64,000 nucleotides of DNA from Amaranthus tricolor (Eukaryota > Streptophyta > Magnoliopsida > Caryophyllales > Amaranthaceae), in contig NC_080049.1 in assembly GCF_026212465.1 (NCBI RefSeq), positions 2,177,460-2,241,459 of the forward strand, in the 5' to 3' direction. The translations under genes were made by a program, and so were the position numbers. Positions 40,183-52,644 of this stretch are shown piece after piece (the first letter of the stretch is position 1; each line of letters starts with the position of its first letter). The notes below the pieces were generated by a model, which worked only from the letters and a program-made list of their open reading frames with translations, made no database searches and had not been told where the DNA came from.

Positions 40183-40578
40183 CATTAGTGAACCACATAA
40201 AATCATTGTGTTGTTTTGATTATTTTACTTTGCGTTTTCTCATCTTATTACATGCTAATTAACTAGTTCATAATTAGCACTCTTTAGCAATAATATTGGA
40301 CACAAGATCATCTTTCTCCTAGCTTTAACTACTTTATCATGTTCATAATAAATAAAATTTTAAAAAATTAAAGAGAAGTATAGAAAATAAAAAAAACTTA
40401 TATTAAAATAGTACAATACATAAGGAAAAAAAAAACAACACAAATATTCACTCAAGTTATGATAGCATATCACACTCGAGAGGCCATTCATGGGATACAA
40501 TATGGCTTATTGAAAATAGAAAATTAGGCATCTAGGGCATCTTGGATGGAACTTGTTTGTTCCATGCTTGAGGCCATT
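40183..40578. other. Spacer between the Mutator-like element and lectin copy 1
   Basis: Non-coding 3' flank of lectin copy 1. It aligns with 46246-46609 and 52280-52644 with more differences than those two show to each other. Confidence 0.6.
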
Positions 40579-41419
40579 TTAATTAGGGCATCCACATTCC
40601 TGTATTTCAATAGAAAAATAAATATAAATTTTTGGAATATAATTAACAAAACATTATTTGTGACATTAGACCACTAATAACGCTTATCTCTCTTTGTTAT
40701 AGTATGAACCAACTACGATCCTAAGATTAGATCATGAAATATTACCTTTTTGACAAACATTCCAAGAGATTCAAGGTAGTTGTTGTGCCTTCCAAAGAAT
40801 CCAACAACAGGGCCTTCAGGTGGGCATGGTGAAGCAAAGTTGCAAACATTGGAAACATCTCTACCTTCTCCATATGGACCATATCCACATGGATTCAAAT
40901 TGGTGTGTATCTTCAATGTAGCAATAAGGCATTCATTGTGTTGATTTTTGTAGTTTCCATATGTTCCGCTAATTTGTGTTATGAATTCACCACATTTGAG
41001 TTGAATCTATATACATACAAAAATTTAGTTAAAATTACAAGAAAATTCAACACTGTATCCTTAAATGGTTATAATTGTGATACTAACCCTAGATTCTCTT
41101 CCAAGATTACCACCAAACATTTTAGTAAAGGAACCACCACATGGCTTCTCAATCACGAACCCAATAGCATCAACAATAAACCCATGCCTTATTATGACTT
41201 CTTTGATACGTTCGCATCCTTCAAGTTTCAAGGAAAAGTTTTCACATAACTTAGAACCATAAGGTCCGTACTTAACGATCTCTTGCCTCTGCAAAATTCA
41301 AGTTATTAAACAAATATCTGTTAAGGAAAGAAAAGTAATAACCATAAATTTTGACCATATAACAAAAGAAAAAGGATAAAGATCTAGCAACTTCGCACCT
41401 TAGCGATTTCTTGAGCCAT
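40579..41419 (-). CDS. Jacalin-related lectin, tandem copy 1
   Basis: Four exons on the minus strand: 41399-41419, 41088-41288, 40746-41006, 40579-40599; 167 residues. Jacalin-fold lectins bind mannose or galactose glycans and are often stress-induced in plants. Seen: MAQEIAK start; first jacalin repeat KYGPYGSKLC; IKEVIIRHGFIVDAIGFVIE; the Gly-rich MFGGNLG; then CGEFITQISGTYGNY and LKIHTN; and the C-terminal GPVVGFFGRHNNYLESLGMF. In the usual sugar-binding loop (G-x3-D type) the acidic position is Glu. Ten Cys are present, high for this family. No signal peptide is visible, so a nucleo-cytoplasmic location is likely. The short last exon encodes ECGCPN; this end is my splice choice. A TATA box (minus CTATATATATG) lies at 41504-41514. 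Confidence 0.85.
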
Positions 41420-41876
41420 TATTTTAGCTGCCTAAAGTAGTGAAACTTATAATAATATGCTTTGGACTTGAGAATGTGATATGTTGTGCTTCACAACGGT
41501 ACTCATATATATAGCCATGTGACCAGAGGAAAAGTTATTATTCTAATAGCTTTTGATGACTAAGAACTTATTCGATTGGTCCATCATGGCTACTGCTAAC
41601 TTTTTCTCTTATTTATTTTTGGCACACATACTCCAATTTAAGCTGTTAAATAAAGAGAAATTTTACTTGGTGGCAACAAGATTTCAGTTTATAAAAGTCA
41701 TAGATAATTCCATTAAAAAGTATTATATTATGTTAACTTTGAATTTTTATATATGTTTTTTCTTTTTATTAGTTTCATGATCAAAAGAATGAAACAAAAA
41801 AATCAAAACTCTACAACCAACCACCCCTCCCCAACCCTAAATCTACCCCTTCACCCATAGTGTCCCTAACACCCCC

Positions 41877-41940
<64 letters not shown>

Positions 41941-43140
41941 CTATCAAGAATGCTTAAAAATTGAAAATTAGTTCAATTACTTTTCATGACCTACCTCGTA
42001 TTTTATTTTTGAATTCAAATTCAAGTTGAATTTGGTTTCAATCTTTATCAAACTATGAAATTATTTTATTCCATTTAAAATTTTTTTTGGTCAATTCTAA
42101 CATAATTTATGGCTTAAAAACAAATTTAAACTACAATTCGAATTAGAAAATCAAAATAACAAATTAAAAAATTAAAAGTTGTAGTAGCTAAAGTAAGGAT
42201 GAAAAAACAAACTTGAATTATTGATTAAATGTTTATTTTTCTTGTAATAACGCTTAGGTTTTTTAGTATTGCCTACTAAAATGAATATTAATTCATATCT
42301 TTATTAAATTTTGAATTTAAGATTTTGGTTTTTATTTAGCTAATACCTAGCTAAGCTAAAATCTTTTAGTTTAATATATAGTCTTTATTCGATTTGGATT
42401 GATTTGGGTTCTAGTTTTTAACCGAATAACATTCTCCCCTACAAAAAAGGTTCCACTAGTTTTTATTTGAGTAAGAGAGAAGTCTGGAAGGCAAACAAGG
42501 AGAGATCCAAGGCATCAACTTGGGTTCAATTATCAAACCAAAGGAAAAGCTTTGAAGATTGGCTTGGATTCCAAGTAGCAGACTTTACAAAAATGTTCGA
42601 GATCTTATCTATGTTATGCTATATGTGATATCCATTGTTAAACGGACGGAGAGTTGAATCCCTTTTTAAATATTTAGCCTGGAGGAAGGATTAGGCTACG
42701 GACTCCCTTGATTGGAGCTTTCAGTAGTTTCAGTATAGATAAGTGGCAATCATAGATTTTATTTTCTAATTTAATTTGTTATTTTAAAACATTTATTTAA
42801 GCAGATCAATAATATAAAATTGCGCTAGAAAACTTAATTTTCAAGAACAGAAAAAAATAACAAGAACATTAATCATGTTTATCTTCACCCTTAAGCATGT
42901 GCAAATAGGAATGTAATGTTGTCAAATTTATTTTCAACAAAGTCCAATAGAATATGACAATCATAATGGACCAATAGAATATGTTCTTGGTGATCCATAG
43001 CCACAAAAATATGATCTTTTATTCTATACATCTTTTGCTATTTTAAGCTGATTGTCATTAACTTACTACTCATCCTTTTCTTAGAGTTTGGGACTGACAT
43101 TATACAACATGCACTCTGATACTTTGAGATCCTTGTCAAG
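41420..43140. other. Lectin copy 1 upstream region and spacer
   Basis: Contains the lectin promoter (TATA near 41504-41514) and a (CT)n(TA)n microsatellite at 41877-41936. No other gene or element recognised. Matches 47451-49175. Confidence 0.55.
41877..41936. repeat. (CT)n(TA)n compound microsatellite
   Basis: About 9 CT followed by about 20 TA units. The copy in the second unit (47908-47971) is four bases longer, which accounts for the change in offset from 6031 to 6035. Missing from the third unit. Confidence 0.9.
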
Positions 43141-43145
43141 GAAAA

Positions 43146-43687
43146 TGTTATGAATAGTAGTGTGTGACCGAGCGAGCCATTTTGATGGGTCGAGCGGTCA
43201 GACAGAATGCTCCAGATTTAGCTGATACTCGCTCGACCGAGCGAGCTCTCTGATCCGGTCGAGCGGATCCTCTGATATGCATAAGATGCTTGTTTTCGAC
43301 CTTTCAAATCCTTAGAGTTATTTCATAGTATTCATTACTCAATATTAACTATGTATTCAAGTGAACTATTGATATTCTAGTATTTAGTACTATATATAGG
43401 GCTCTCACATTCACACATCAAACACATCAAACACAACCCCTATGCCAAACACATAGCCTTTTGTTTTTATCTCTTTCTCAATTGTAATTCTTCATTAAGA
43501 AGTGTTGTTTATACTCTCTTGATATAATATAAACAGAAACTACACACCATGGAGGACGTAGCCATCATTGGGTGAACCTCCTTAAATCTTTGTGTCCTTT
43601 TTTGATTGGTTACATTGTCAAACATTGTTTTGTTTATTGTTGTTTGTATTGTTCCTAGCACCGTAACGATTATTGGCATACATTTCA
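43146..43687 (+). mobile_element. Solo copia LTR, copy in tandem unit I
   Basis: 542 bases, TGTTATGAATAG ... ATTTCA, with TATA (CTATATATAGGGC, about 43390) and the phrase ACACCATGGAGGACGTAGCC typical of copia LTR U5 regions. GAAAA flanks both ends (43141-43145, 43688-43692). Unit III has the empty site near 55825 (GGGAGATTTGTTGGATC). The U3 carries GC-rich GCTCGACCGAGCGAGC palindromes in otherwise AT-rich DNA. Confidence 0.85.
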
Positions 43688-43734
43688 GAAAATTTGTTAG
43701 ATCAACCTTCACAATAGATAGCCATTAATTTATA

Positions 43735-44323
43735 CTCCCCCCGTTAATTAAAAAAGTTACCATTTTCCATTTTGGGTATTCCATTTCTTGTTCCTATAAA
43801 GAATCATTCCGTGTGTATAACATGTTTTCGAAAAAAATAACCTTGCTTATCGTCATTTAAATATTTTTAATAATGCTTATGGTCTCCTCATATCTTCCAC
43901 TAACTTTATTTTAACATTTTTATATTTCTTACGGTTCTCACGTGTTTCCTTTTAACTTTGTAAAATCATTTGTTTATTAGTTGTAGCCCTCATATTTTTT
44001 CCATTAACTTTCTTTAATATTTTTTAAATAGCCAGTCTCCTGAGAGACTGTATCTCTAAGAGATGTCTCTCAGGTTTAGCTGATTAAAACTTTGTGCATA
44101 TTCTTATTCTACATTTTCCTTTATGAGTCAACCCAATTAGAGATGGTCTTTCTAAGAGACCGTATCTCACAAAAATCTGTCTCTTTTAAATATATATGGT
44201 TCCCATTTTTCCTCCATCAAATTTATTATTCAATAAACTAATATTATCCTACCTAAAAGATTCTATTTTTTCTTAATACCCGTGAATATTCCTTATGGGA
44301 ACTTCATTAAGGAATGGAGGGAG
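43735..44323. mobile_element. Stowaway-like MITE, copy in tandem unit I
   Basis: Begins CTCCCCCCGTTAATTAAAAA and ends GGAATGGAGGGAG, imperfect inverted ends of the common CTCCCTCCGTTCC type, flanked by TA (43733-43734, 44324-44325). The middle holds a second repeat with GAGAGACTGTATCTC / GAGACCGTATCTC motifs, so it may be composite. Absent from unit III. Confidence 0.7.
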
Positions 44324-44325
44324 TA

Positions 44326-45360
44326 AATAATGTATTATGTAAAAGAAAACTCAAACTATCCTAGCTATTGTAAGAATATCCTAAACATGAACGGTTATTT
44401 GCAAATAACCACAATAAGACAAAATTCATAATATTAAAATAAAAAAAGTAAGAAAAAAATAATATAAAAATATCAAAAGCCCACCTATAAAATGAGGATA
44501 CATAAGAGTGATTTACTACTTAAATAACCGTTATTTACCAATATACCCTAAGCTATAGTAAACCAAATTGAAGATATAGAATTGAATTGTAAAGTAATTG
44601 TTTTTATTTATCTTGGAAATAATTTTCAATTCAAAGATAGTTGTTTTGAAGAAAAAGAAAATTCTAAATCGGACTAGACAAAACCATTGTAAAAAGCTAT
44701 GGTTTGGTTTGATCTGACAACTTAAATAATCTTGTTCTTTTGAAAATATTATTCAATTCAAATTTACAATGTTTGCTAACTTAGGTTTCAAATCGGTTCA
44801 AAGAAGAATGTGTGCACCCCTACTTCTACAATGAAACTATGAAAATCGCTCAACAACTCTCAAAGATGTGTACTTGCTATTTGAAAGTTTCTTTCATTTT
44901 CTAATTTAATTTAAATTTTGTCAACTAAAATTACTACGTTGTAAGGCTATCAATAGTATAAAACATAGGCTAAAAATTTAACGGAAGATACAAGAACAGA
45001 AAAAACCGTGAGATGAGAATATAAAATTATGTCCATCTTAACCCTTAAGTACGTATAAATAGGAAAGTCATTATATTGTCAAATTTAATAAAATTCGTCC
45101 TTTGAATCTTTATGTTACATATTGGCTGTAATATTAGGCATCAAGTTCGGTTTTAACGCCTAATACTTTTGATATAAAAAATAGACCATCATATCAGAAT
45201 ATGTTCTTATGATTCAAATGCGCCCGCCCAAAAATATCATTTTTTTTCCATTTACTTAATTATATCAGTGTCATTTCTGATATTTTATGGGTCCTAAACA
45301 GAATAAAAAATATTTTCTTTTTACAAAGAGCCGATTTCGATGTATAATAGTGTTTGACAA
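44326..45360. other. Tandem-unit spacer, no gene seen
   Basis: AT-rich, non-coding. Aligns with 50361-51395 (near identical) and with 56620-57330 (diverged). Confidence 0.5.
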
Positions 45361-45540
45361 ATGGATTCTTGGCTCTCTTCCTTTGCCCTTTCTTCTTTGG
45401 CTCTTGACGCTAATATAGTTGAACTTCTAGCTATTATTACTTGCCATGGTTGCGGATCTCCTATCCTGGACTGAGTTTACTATTGCCATAGATTTCAAAT
45501 TAGCCCTGGAAAGCTTGACAGACGATTGTACTTTTGATTC
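45361..45540 (+). pseudogene. Truncated LINE RNase H-like fragment, unit I
   Basis: Aligns with the longer remnant at 57329-58110 but is cut off at 45540, where the copied SYP5 tail begins. Readable residues MVADLLSWTEFTIAIDFK fit the RNase H-like domain at the end of plant LINE pol. The cut marks the duplication breakpoint. Confidence 0.6.
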
Positions 45541-45958
45541 GAGGAGTTTAGCAATTCTGAACAGGAAAACAAAAAGGATAGTTGCTCGTTCTTATGCCAA
45601 TTGTTATCAGTTGCTGGGATTCTGATTCTAGTTCTTGCTATCTTTGTGTTGATAAAGTAGTTGTGATCATATCGAACAAATGTGTGTAATGTTTGTGAGA
45701 TATCTTCTTCTCCCGTTTGCTCGTCTTCCTGTTTTCTATTCGATCTGTTTTTGTTTCCCTTGCCCGCCTGTTTGTGAATTTAATCACGGGTTGGTTCTCC
45801 TCACTCTTGTGTATGTAATAGAAAAAACCAACGGACAATGGGAGTAAAGTGTTGGGTGTTTTATTTTCTAAATGATTGCTTGATGATTACTTGTGAAAAC
45901 GCCAGATTAGATTAATCTTCAACATTATGTTTGCCATATTTTTCATAGACCATACAAT
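45541..45958 (+). pseudogene. Truncated copy of the last SYP5 exon and 3' flank, unit II start
   Basis: Aligns with 34078-34489. The exon part (45541-45668) lacks the splice acceptor and the first codons of exon 6, has two extra A in the AACAAAAAGG stretch that shift the frame, and carries a TAG for the Tyr codon before the terminus. It still shows ATTCTAGTTCTTGCTATCTT, the membrane-anchor region. Not part of any gene. Confidence 0.85.
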
Positions 45959-46609
45959 AAGAAACTTAAGGAACATATAATGCTAAATTGAAAATTATAT
46001 TGAATGGATAGAATTGGATTGTAAGATCGTAAGAATTTACATATGTATAATAACATGATGATGATTTTGTAGTTTGTGTATATATATATATGGCTTATTT
46101 GTTGCGTTTGTGTATGGACTATTATGTGGAACTAAATTAATTTAGTTGTTCACTATCCTTCATTTGGAATGGTTGATTTTGTAGTTTCACTATCCTTTTA
46201 ATACTTAATACGGAATAAGAGCCTATAAAGAAGAGAATATATCCACATTAGTGAACCACACACATAAATCGTTGTGTTGTTGTTGATTATTTTACTTTGC
46301 ATTTTTCATATCATTACGTGCTAATTATCGTTCTCCTAACTTTAGCTACTTGATCATATTCATAATAATTAAAATTAAGAAAAAAGAAAATAAAAAATTC
46401 GAGAGGAAGTATAGAAAATAAAAAAAACTTATATTAAAATAGTACAATACAAAGAAAAAAAAAAAACAACACAAACATTCACTCAAGTTATGATAGCATA
46501 TCACACTCGAGAGGCCATTCATGGGATACAATATGGCTTATTGAAAATAGAAAATTAGGCATCTAGGGCATCTTGGATGGAACTTGTTTGTTCCATGCTT
46601 GAGGCCGTT
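45959..46609. other. Spacer of unit II with empty sites
   Basis: Non-coding. Holds the uninterrupted target of the hairpin MITE (near 45959) and of the Mutator-like element (near 46240). Near identical to 51994-52644. Confidence 0.6.
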
Positions 46610-47450
46610 TTAATTAGGGCATCCACATTCCTGTATTTCAATAGAAAAATAAATATAAATTTTTGGAATATAATTAACAAAATATTATTTGTGACATTAG
46701 ACCACTAATAACGCTTATCTCTCTTTGTTATAGTATGAACCAACTACGATCCTAAGATTAGATCATGAAATATTACCTTTTTGACAAACATTCCAAGAGA
46801 TTCAAGGTAGTTGTTGTGCCTTCCAAAGAATCCAACAACAGGGCCTTCAGGTGGGCATGGTGAAGCAAAGTTGCAAACATTGGAAACATCTCTACCTTCT
46901 CCATATGGACCATATCCACATGGATTCAAATTGGTGTGTATCTTCAATGTAGCAATAAGGCATTCATTGTGTTGATTTTTGTAGTTTCCATATGTTCCGC
47001 TAATTTGTGTTATGAATTCACCACATTTGAGTTGAATCTATATACATACAAAAATTTAGTTAAAATTACAAGAAAATTCAACACTGTATCCTTAAATGGT
47101 TATAATTGTGATACTAACCCTAGATTCTCTTCCAAGATTACCACCAAACATTTTAGTAAAGGAACCACCACATGGCTTCTCAATCACGAACCCAATAGCA
47201 TCAACAATAAACCCATGCCTTATTATGACTTCTTTGATACGTTCGCATCCTTCAAGTTTCAAGGAAAAGTTTTCACATAACTTAGAACCATAAGGTCCGT
47301 ACTTAACGATCTCTTGCCTCTGCAAAATTCAAGTTATTAAACAAATATCTGTTAAGGAAAGAAAAGTAATAACCATAAATTTTGACCATATAACAAAAGA
47401 AAAAGGATAAAGATCTAGCAACTTCGCACCTTAGCGATTTCTTGAGCCAT
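46610..47450 (-). CDS. Jacalin-related lectin, tandem copy 2 (chimeric)
   Basis: Exons 47430-47450, 47119-47319, 46777-47037, 46610-46630; the encoded protein appears identical to copy 1 (167 residues, ten Cys, GFFGRHNNYLES C-terminal loop). Its downstream (left) flank matches copy 3 and its upstream (right) flank matches copy 1, as expected if it arose by crossover between those two genes. The TATA box is preserved near 47535-47545, so it should be expressed like copy 1. Confidence 0.85.
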
Positions 47451-47907
47451 TATTTTAGCTGCCTAAAGTAGTGAAACTTATAATAATATGCTTTGGACTT
47501 GAGAATGTGATATGTTGTGCTTCACAACGGTACTCATATATATAGCCATGTGACCAGAGGAAAAGTTATTATTCTAATAGCTTTTGATGACTAAGAACTT
47601 ATTCGATTGGTCCATCATGGCTACTGCTAACTTTTTCTCTTATTTATTTTTGGCACACATACTCCAATTTAAGCTGTTAAATAAAGAGAAATTTTACTTG
47701 GTGGCAACAAGATTTCAGTTTATAAAAGTCATAGATAATTCCATTAAAAAGTATTATATTATGTTAACTTTGAATTTTTATATATGTTTTTTCTTTTTAT
47801 TAGTTTCATGATCAAAAGAATGAAACAAAAAAATCAAAACTCTACAACCAACCACCCCTCCCCAACCCTAAATCTACCCCTTCACCCATAGTGTCCCTAA
47901 CACCCCC

Positions 47908-47975
<68 letters not shown>

Positions 47976-49175
47976 CTATCAAGAATGCTTAAAAATTGAA
48001 AATTAGTTCAATTACTTTTCATGACCTACCTCGTATTTTATTTTTGAATTCAAATTCAAGTTGAATTTGGTTTCAATCTTTATCAAACTATGAAATTATT
48101 TTATTCCATTTAAAATTTTTTTTGGTCAATTCTAACATAATTTATGGCTTAAAAACAAATTTAAACTACAATTCGAATTAGAAAATCAAAATAACAAATT
48201 AAAAAATTAAAAGTTGTAGTAGCTAAAGTAAGGATGAAAAAACAAACTTGAATTATTGATTAAATGTTTATTTTTCTTGTAATAACGCTTAGGTTTTTTA
48301 GTATTGCCTACTAAAATGAATATTAATTCATATCTTTATTAAATTTTGAATTTAAGATTTTGGTTTTTATTTAGCTAATACCTAGCTAAGCTAAAATCTT
48401 TTAGTTTAATATATAGTCTTTATTCGATTTGGATTGATTTGGGTTCTAGTTTTTAACCGAATAACATTCTCCCCTACAAAAAAGGTTCCACTAGTTTTTA
48501 TTTGAGTAAGAGAGAAGTCTGGAAGGCAAACAAGGAGAGATCCAAGGCATCAACTTGGGTTCAATTATCAAACCAAAGGAAAAGCTTTGAAGATTGGCTT
48601 GGATTCCAAGTAGCAGACTTTACAAAAATGTTCGAGATCTTATCTATGTTATGCTATATGTGATATCCATTGTTAAACGGACGGAGAGTTGAATCCCTTT
48701 TTAAATATTTAGCCTGGAGGAAGGATTAGGCTACGGACTCCCTTGATTGGAGCTTTCAGTAGTTTCAGTATAGATAAGTGGCAATCATAGATTTTATTTT
48801 CTAATTTAATTTGTTATTTTAAAACATTTATTTAAGCAGATCAATAATATAAAATTGCGCTAGAAAACTTAATTTTCAAGAACAGAAAAAAATAACAAGA
48901 ACATTAATCATGTTTATCTTCACCCTTAAGCATGTGCAAATAGGAATGTAATGTTGTCAAATTTATTTTCAACAAAGTCCAATAGAATATGACAATCATA
49001 ATGGACCAATAGAATATGTTCTTGGTGATCCATAGCCACAAAAATATGATCTTTTATTCTATACATCTTTTGCTATTTTAAGCTGATTGTCATTAACTTA
49101 CTACTCATCCTTTTCTTAGAGTTTGGGACTGACATTATACAACATGAACTCTGATACTTTGAGATCCTTGTCAAG
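47451..49175. other. Lectin copy 2 upstream region and spacer
   Basis: Near-identical repeat of 41420-43140, including promoter and microsatellite. No other gene. Confidence 0.55.
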
Positions 49176-49180
49176 GAAAA

Positions 49181-49722
49181 TGTTATGAATAGTAGTGTGT
49201 GACCGAGCGAGCCATTTTGATGGGTCGAGCGGTCAGACAGAATGCTCCAGATTTAGCTGATACTCGCTCGACCGAGCGAGCTCTCTGATCCGGTCGAGCG
49301 GATCCTCTGATATGCATAAGATGCTTGTTTTCGACCTTTCAAATCCTTAGAGTTATTTCATAGTATTCATTACTCAATATTAACTATGTATTCAAGTGAA
49401 CTATTGATATTCTAGTATTTAGTACTATATATAGGGCTCTCACATTCACACATCAAACACATCAAACACAACCCCTATGCCAAACACATAGCCTTTTGTT
49501 TTTATCTCTTTCTCAATTGTAATTCTTCATTAAGAAGTGTTGTTTATACTCTCTTGATATAATATAAACAGAAACTACACACCATGGAGGACGTAGCCAT
49601 CATTGGGTGAACCTCCTTAAATCTTTGTGTCCTTTTTTGATTGGTTACATTGTCAAACATTGTTTTGTTTATTGTTGTTTGTATTGTTCCTAGCACCGTA
49701 ACGATTATTGGCATACATTTCA
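49181..49722 (+). mobile_element. Solo copia LTR, copy in tandem unit II
   Basis: Duplicate of 43146-43687 with the same GAAAA flanks; copied with the unit, not a second insertion. Confidence 0.85.
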
Positions 49723-49769
49723 GAAAATTTGTTAGATCAACCTTCACAATAGATAGCCATTAATTTATA

Positions 49770-50358
49770 CTCCCCCCGTTAATTAAAAAAGTTACCATTT
49801 TCCATTTTGGGTATTCCATTTCTTGTTCCTATAAAGAATCATTCCGTGTGTATAACATGTTTTCGAAAAAAATAACCTTGCTTATCGTCATTTAAATATT
49901 TTTAATAATGCTTATGGTCTCCTCATATCTTCCACTAACTTTATTTTAACATTTTTATATTTCTTACGGTTCTCACGTGTTTCCTTTTAACTTTGTAAAA
50001 TCATTTGTTTATTAGTTGTAGCCCTCATATTTTTTCCATTAACTTTCTTTAATATTTTTTAAATAGCCAGTCTCCTGAGAGACTGTATCTCTAAGAGATG
50101 TCTCTCAGGTTTAGCTGATTAAAACTTTGTGCATATTCTTATTCTACATTTTCCTTTATGAGTCAACCCAATTAGAGATGGTCTTTCTAAGAGACCGTAT
50201 CTCACAAAAATCTGTCTCTTTTAAATATATATGGTTCCCATTTTTCCTCCATCAAATTTATTATTCAATAAACTAATATTATCCTACCTAAAAGATTCTA
50301 TTTTTTCTTAATACCCGTGAATATTCCTTATGGGAACTTCATTAAGGAATGGAGGGAG
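49770..50358. mobile_element. Stowaway-like MITE, copy in tandem unit II
   Basis: Duplicate of 43735-44323, copied with the unit. Confidence 0.7.
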
Positions 50359-50360
50359 TA

Positions 50361-51395
50361 AATAATGTATTATGTAAAAGAAAACTCAAACTATCCTAGC
50401 TATTGTAAGAATATCCTAAACATGAACGGTTATTTGCAAATAACCACAATAAGACAAAATTCATAATATTAAAATAAAAAAAGTAAGAAAAAAATAATAT
50501 AAAAATATCAAAAGCCCACCTATAAAATGAGGATACATAAGAGTGATTTACTACTTAAATAACCGTTATTTACCAATATACCCTAAGCTATAGTAAACCA
50601 AATTGAAGATATAGAATTGAATTGTAAAGTAATTGTTTTTATTTATCTTGGAAATAATTTTCAATTCAAAGATAGTTGTTTTGAAGAAAAAGAAAATTCT
50701 AAATCGGACTAGACAAAACCATTGTAAAAAGCTATGGTTTGGTTTGATCTGACAACTTAAATAATCTTGTTCTTTTGAAAATATTATTCAATTCAAATTT
50801 ACAATGTTTGCTAACTTAGGTTTCAAATCGGTTCAAAGAAGAATGTGTGCACCCCTACTTCTACAATGAAACTATGAAAATCGCTCAACAACTCTCAAAG
50901 ATGTGTACTTGCTATTTGAAAGTTTCTTTCATTTTCTAATTTAATTTAAATTTTGTCAACTAAAATTACTACGTTGTAAGGCTATCAATAGTATAAAACA
51001 TAGGCTAAAAATTTAACGGAAGATACAAGAACAGAAAAAACCGTGAGATGAGAATATAAAATTATGTCCATCTTAACCCTTAAGTACGTATAAATAGGAA
51101 AGTCATTATATTGTCAAATTTAATAAAATTCGTCCTTTGAATCTTTATGTTACATATTGGCTGTAATATTAGGCATCAAGTTCGGTTTTAACGCCTAATA
51201 CTTTTGATATAAAAAATAGACCATCATATCAGAATATGTTCTTATGATTCAAATGCGCCCGCCCAAAAATATCATTTTTTTTCCATTTACTTAATTATAT
51301 CAGTGTCATTTCTGATATTTTATGGGTCCTAAACAGAATAAAAAATATTTTCTTTTTACAAAGAGCCGATTTCGATGTATAATAGTGTTTGACAA
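50361..51395. other. Tandem-unit spacer, no gene seen
   Basis: Near-identical to 44326-45360. Confidence 0.5.
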
Positions 51396-51575
51396 ATGGA
51401 TTCTTGGCTCTCTTCCTTTGCCCTTTCTTCTTTGGCTCTTGACGCTAATATAGTTGAACTTCTAGCTATTATTACTTGCCATGGTTGCGGATCTCCTATC
51501 CTGGACTGAGTTTACTATTGCCATAGATTTCAAATTAGCCCTGGAAAGCTTGACAGACGATTGTACTTTTGATTC
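51396..51575 (+). pseudogene. Truncated LINE RNase H-like fragment, unit II
   Basis: Duplicate of 45361-45540 with the same breakpoint at its right end. Confidence 0.6.
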
Positions 51576-51993
51576 GAGGAGTTTAGCAATTCTGAACAGG
51601 AAAACAAAAAGGATAGTTGCTCGTTCTTATGCCAATTGTTATCAGTTGCTGGGATTCTGATTCTAGTTCTTGCTATCTTTGTGTTGATAAAGTAGTTGTG
51701 ATCATATCGAACAAATGTGTGTAATGTTTGTGAGATATCTTCTTCTCCCGTTTGCTCGTCTTCCTGTTTTCTATTCGATCTGTTTTTGTTTCCCTTGCCC
51801 GCCTGTTTGTGAATTTAATCACGGGTTGGTTCTCCTCACTCTTGTGTATGTAATAGAAAAAACCAACGGACAATGGGAGTAAAGTGTTGGGTGTTTTATT
51901 TTCTAAATGATTGCTTGATGATTACTTGTGAAAACGCCAGATTAGATTAATCTTCAACATTATGTTTGCCATATTTTTCATAGACCATACAAT
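51576..51993 (+). pseudogene. Truncated copy of the last SYP5 exon and 3' flank, unit III start
   Basis: Near-identical to 45541-45958, with the same frameshift and stop. It shows that unit II was copied whole after the tail had already been captured. Confidence 0.85.
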
Positions 51994-52644
51994 AAGAAAC
52001 TTAAGGAACATATAATGCTAAATTGAAAATTATATTGAATGGATAGAATTGGATTGTAAGATCGTAAGAATTTACATATGTATAATAACATGATGATGAT
52101 TTTGTAGTTTGTGTATATATATATATGGCTTATTTGTTGCGTTTGTGTATGGACTATTATGTGGAACTAAATTAATTTAGTTGTTCACTATCCTTCATTT
52201 GGAATGGTTGATTTTGTAGTTTCACTATCCTTTTAATACTTAATACGGAATAAGAGCCTATAAAGAAGAGAATATATCCACATTAGTGAACCACACACAT
52301 AAATCGTTGTGTTGTTGTTGATTATTTTACTTTGCATTTTTCATATCATTACGTGCTAATTATCGTTCTCCTAACTTTAGCTACTTGATCATATTCATAA
52401 TAATTAAAATTAAGAAAAAAGAAAATAAAAAATTCGAGAGGAAGTATAGAAAATAAAAAAAACTTATATTAAAATAGTACAATACAAAGAAAAAAAAAAA
52501 ACAACACAAACATTCACTCAAGTTATGATAGCATATCACACTCGAGAGGCCATTCATGGGATACAATATGGCTTATTGAAAATAGAAAATTAGGCATCTA
52601 GGGCATCTTGGATGGAACTTGTTTGTTCCATGCTTGAGGCCGTT
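51994..52644. other. Spacer of unit III, left part
   Basis: Near-identical to 45959-46609. No gene. Confidence 0.55.

Larger units (their letters stand above)
40660..46690. repeat. Tandem unit I of a 6.03-kb near-identical duplication
   Basis: Position x in about 40660-47330 matches x+6031 (x+6035 beyond the CT/TA microsatellite) with only isolated differences. The unit holds lectin copy 1, its spacer, a solo LTR, a MITE, an RNase H remnant and a copied SYP5 tail. Boundaries are arbitrary within the identical lectin region. Confidence 0.85.

Noticed and set aside
40905..41249. 114-codon plus-strand frame, repeated at 46936 and 52971
   Set aside because: Antisense to lectin exons 2 and 3 and crossing their intron; its conservation only reflects the duplication.
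43509..43712. 67-codon minus-strand frame, repeated at 49544
   Set aside because: Falls within the U5 end of a solo LTR.
45638..45838. Minus-strand frame of 66 codons, repeated at 51673
   Set aside because: Lies antisense over the copied SYP5 tail, with no codon pattern or motif.
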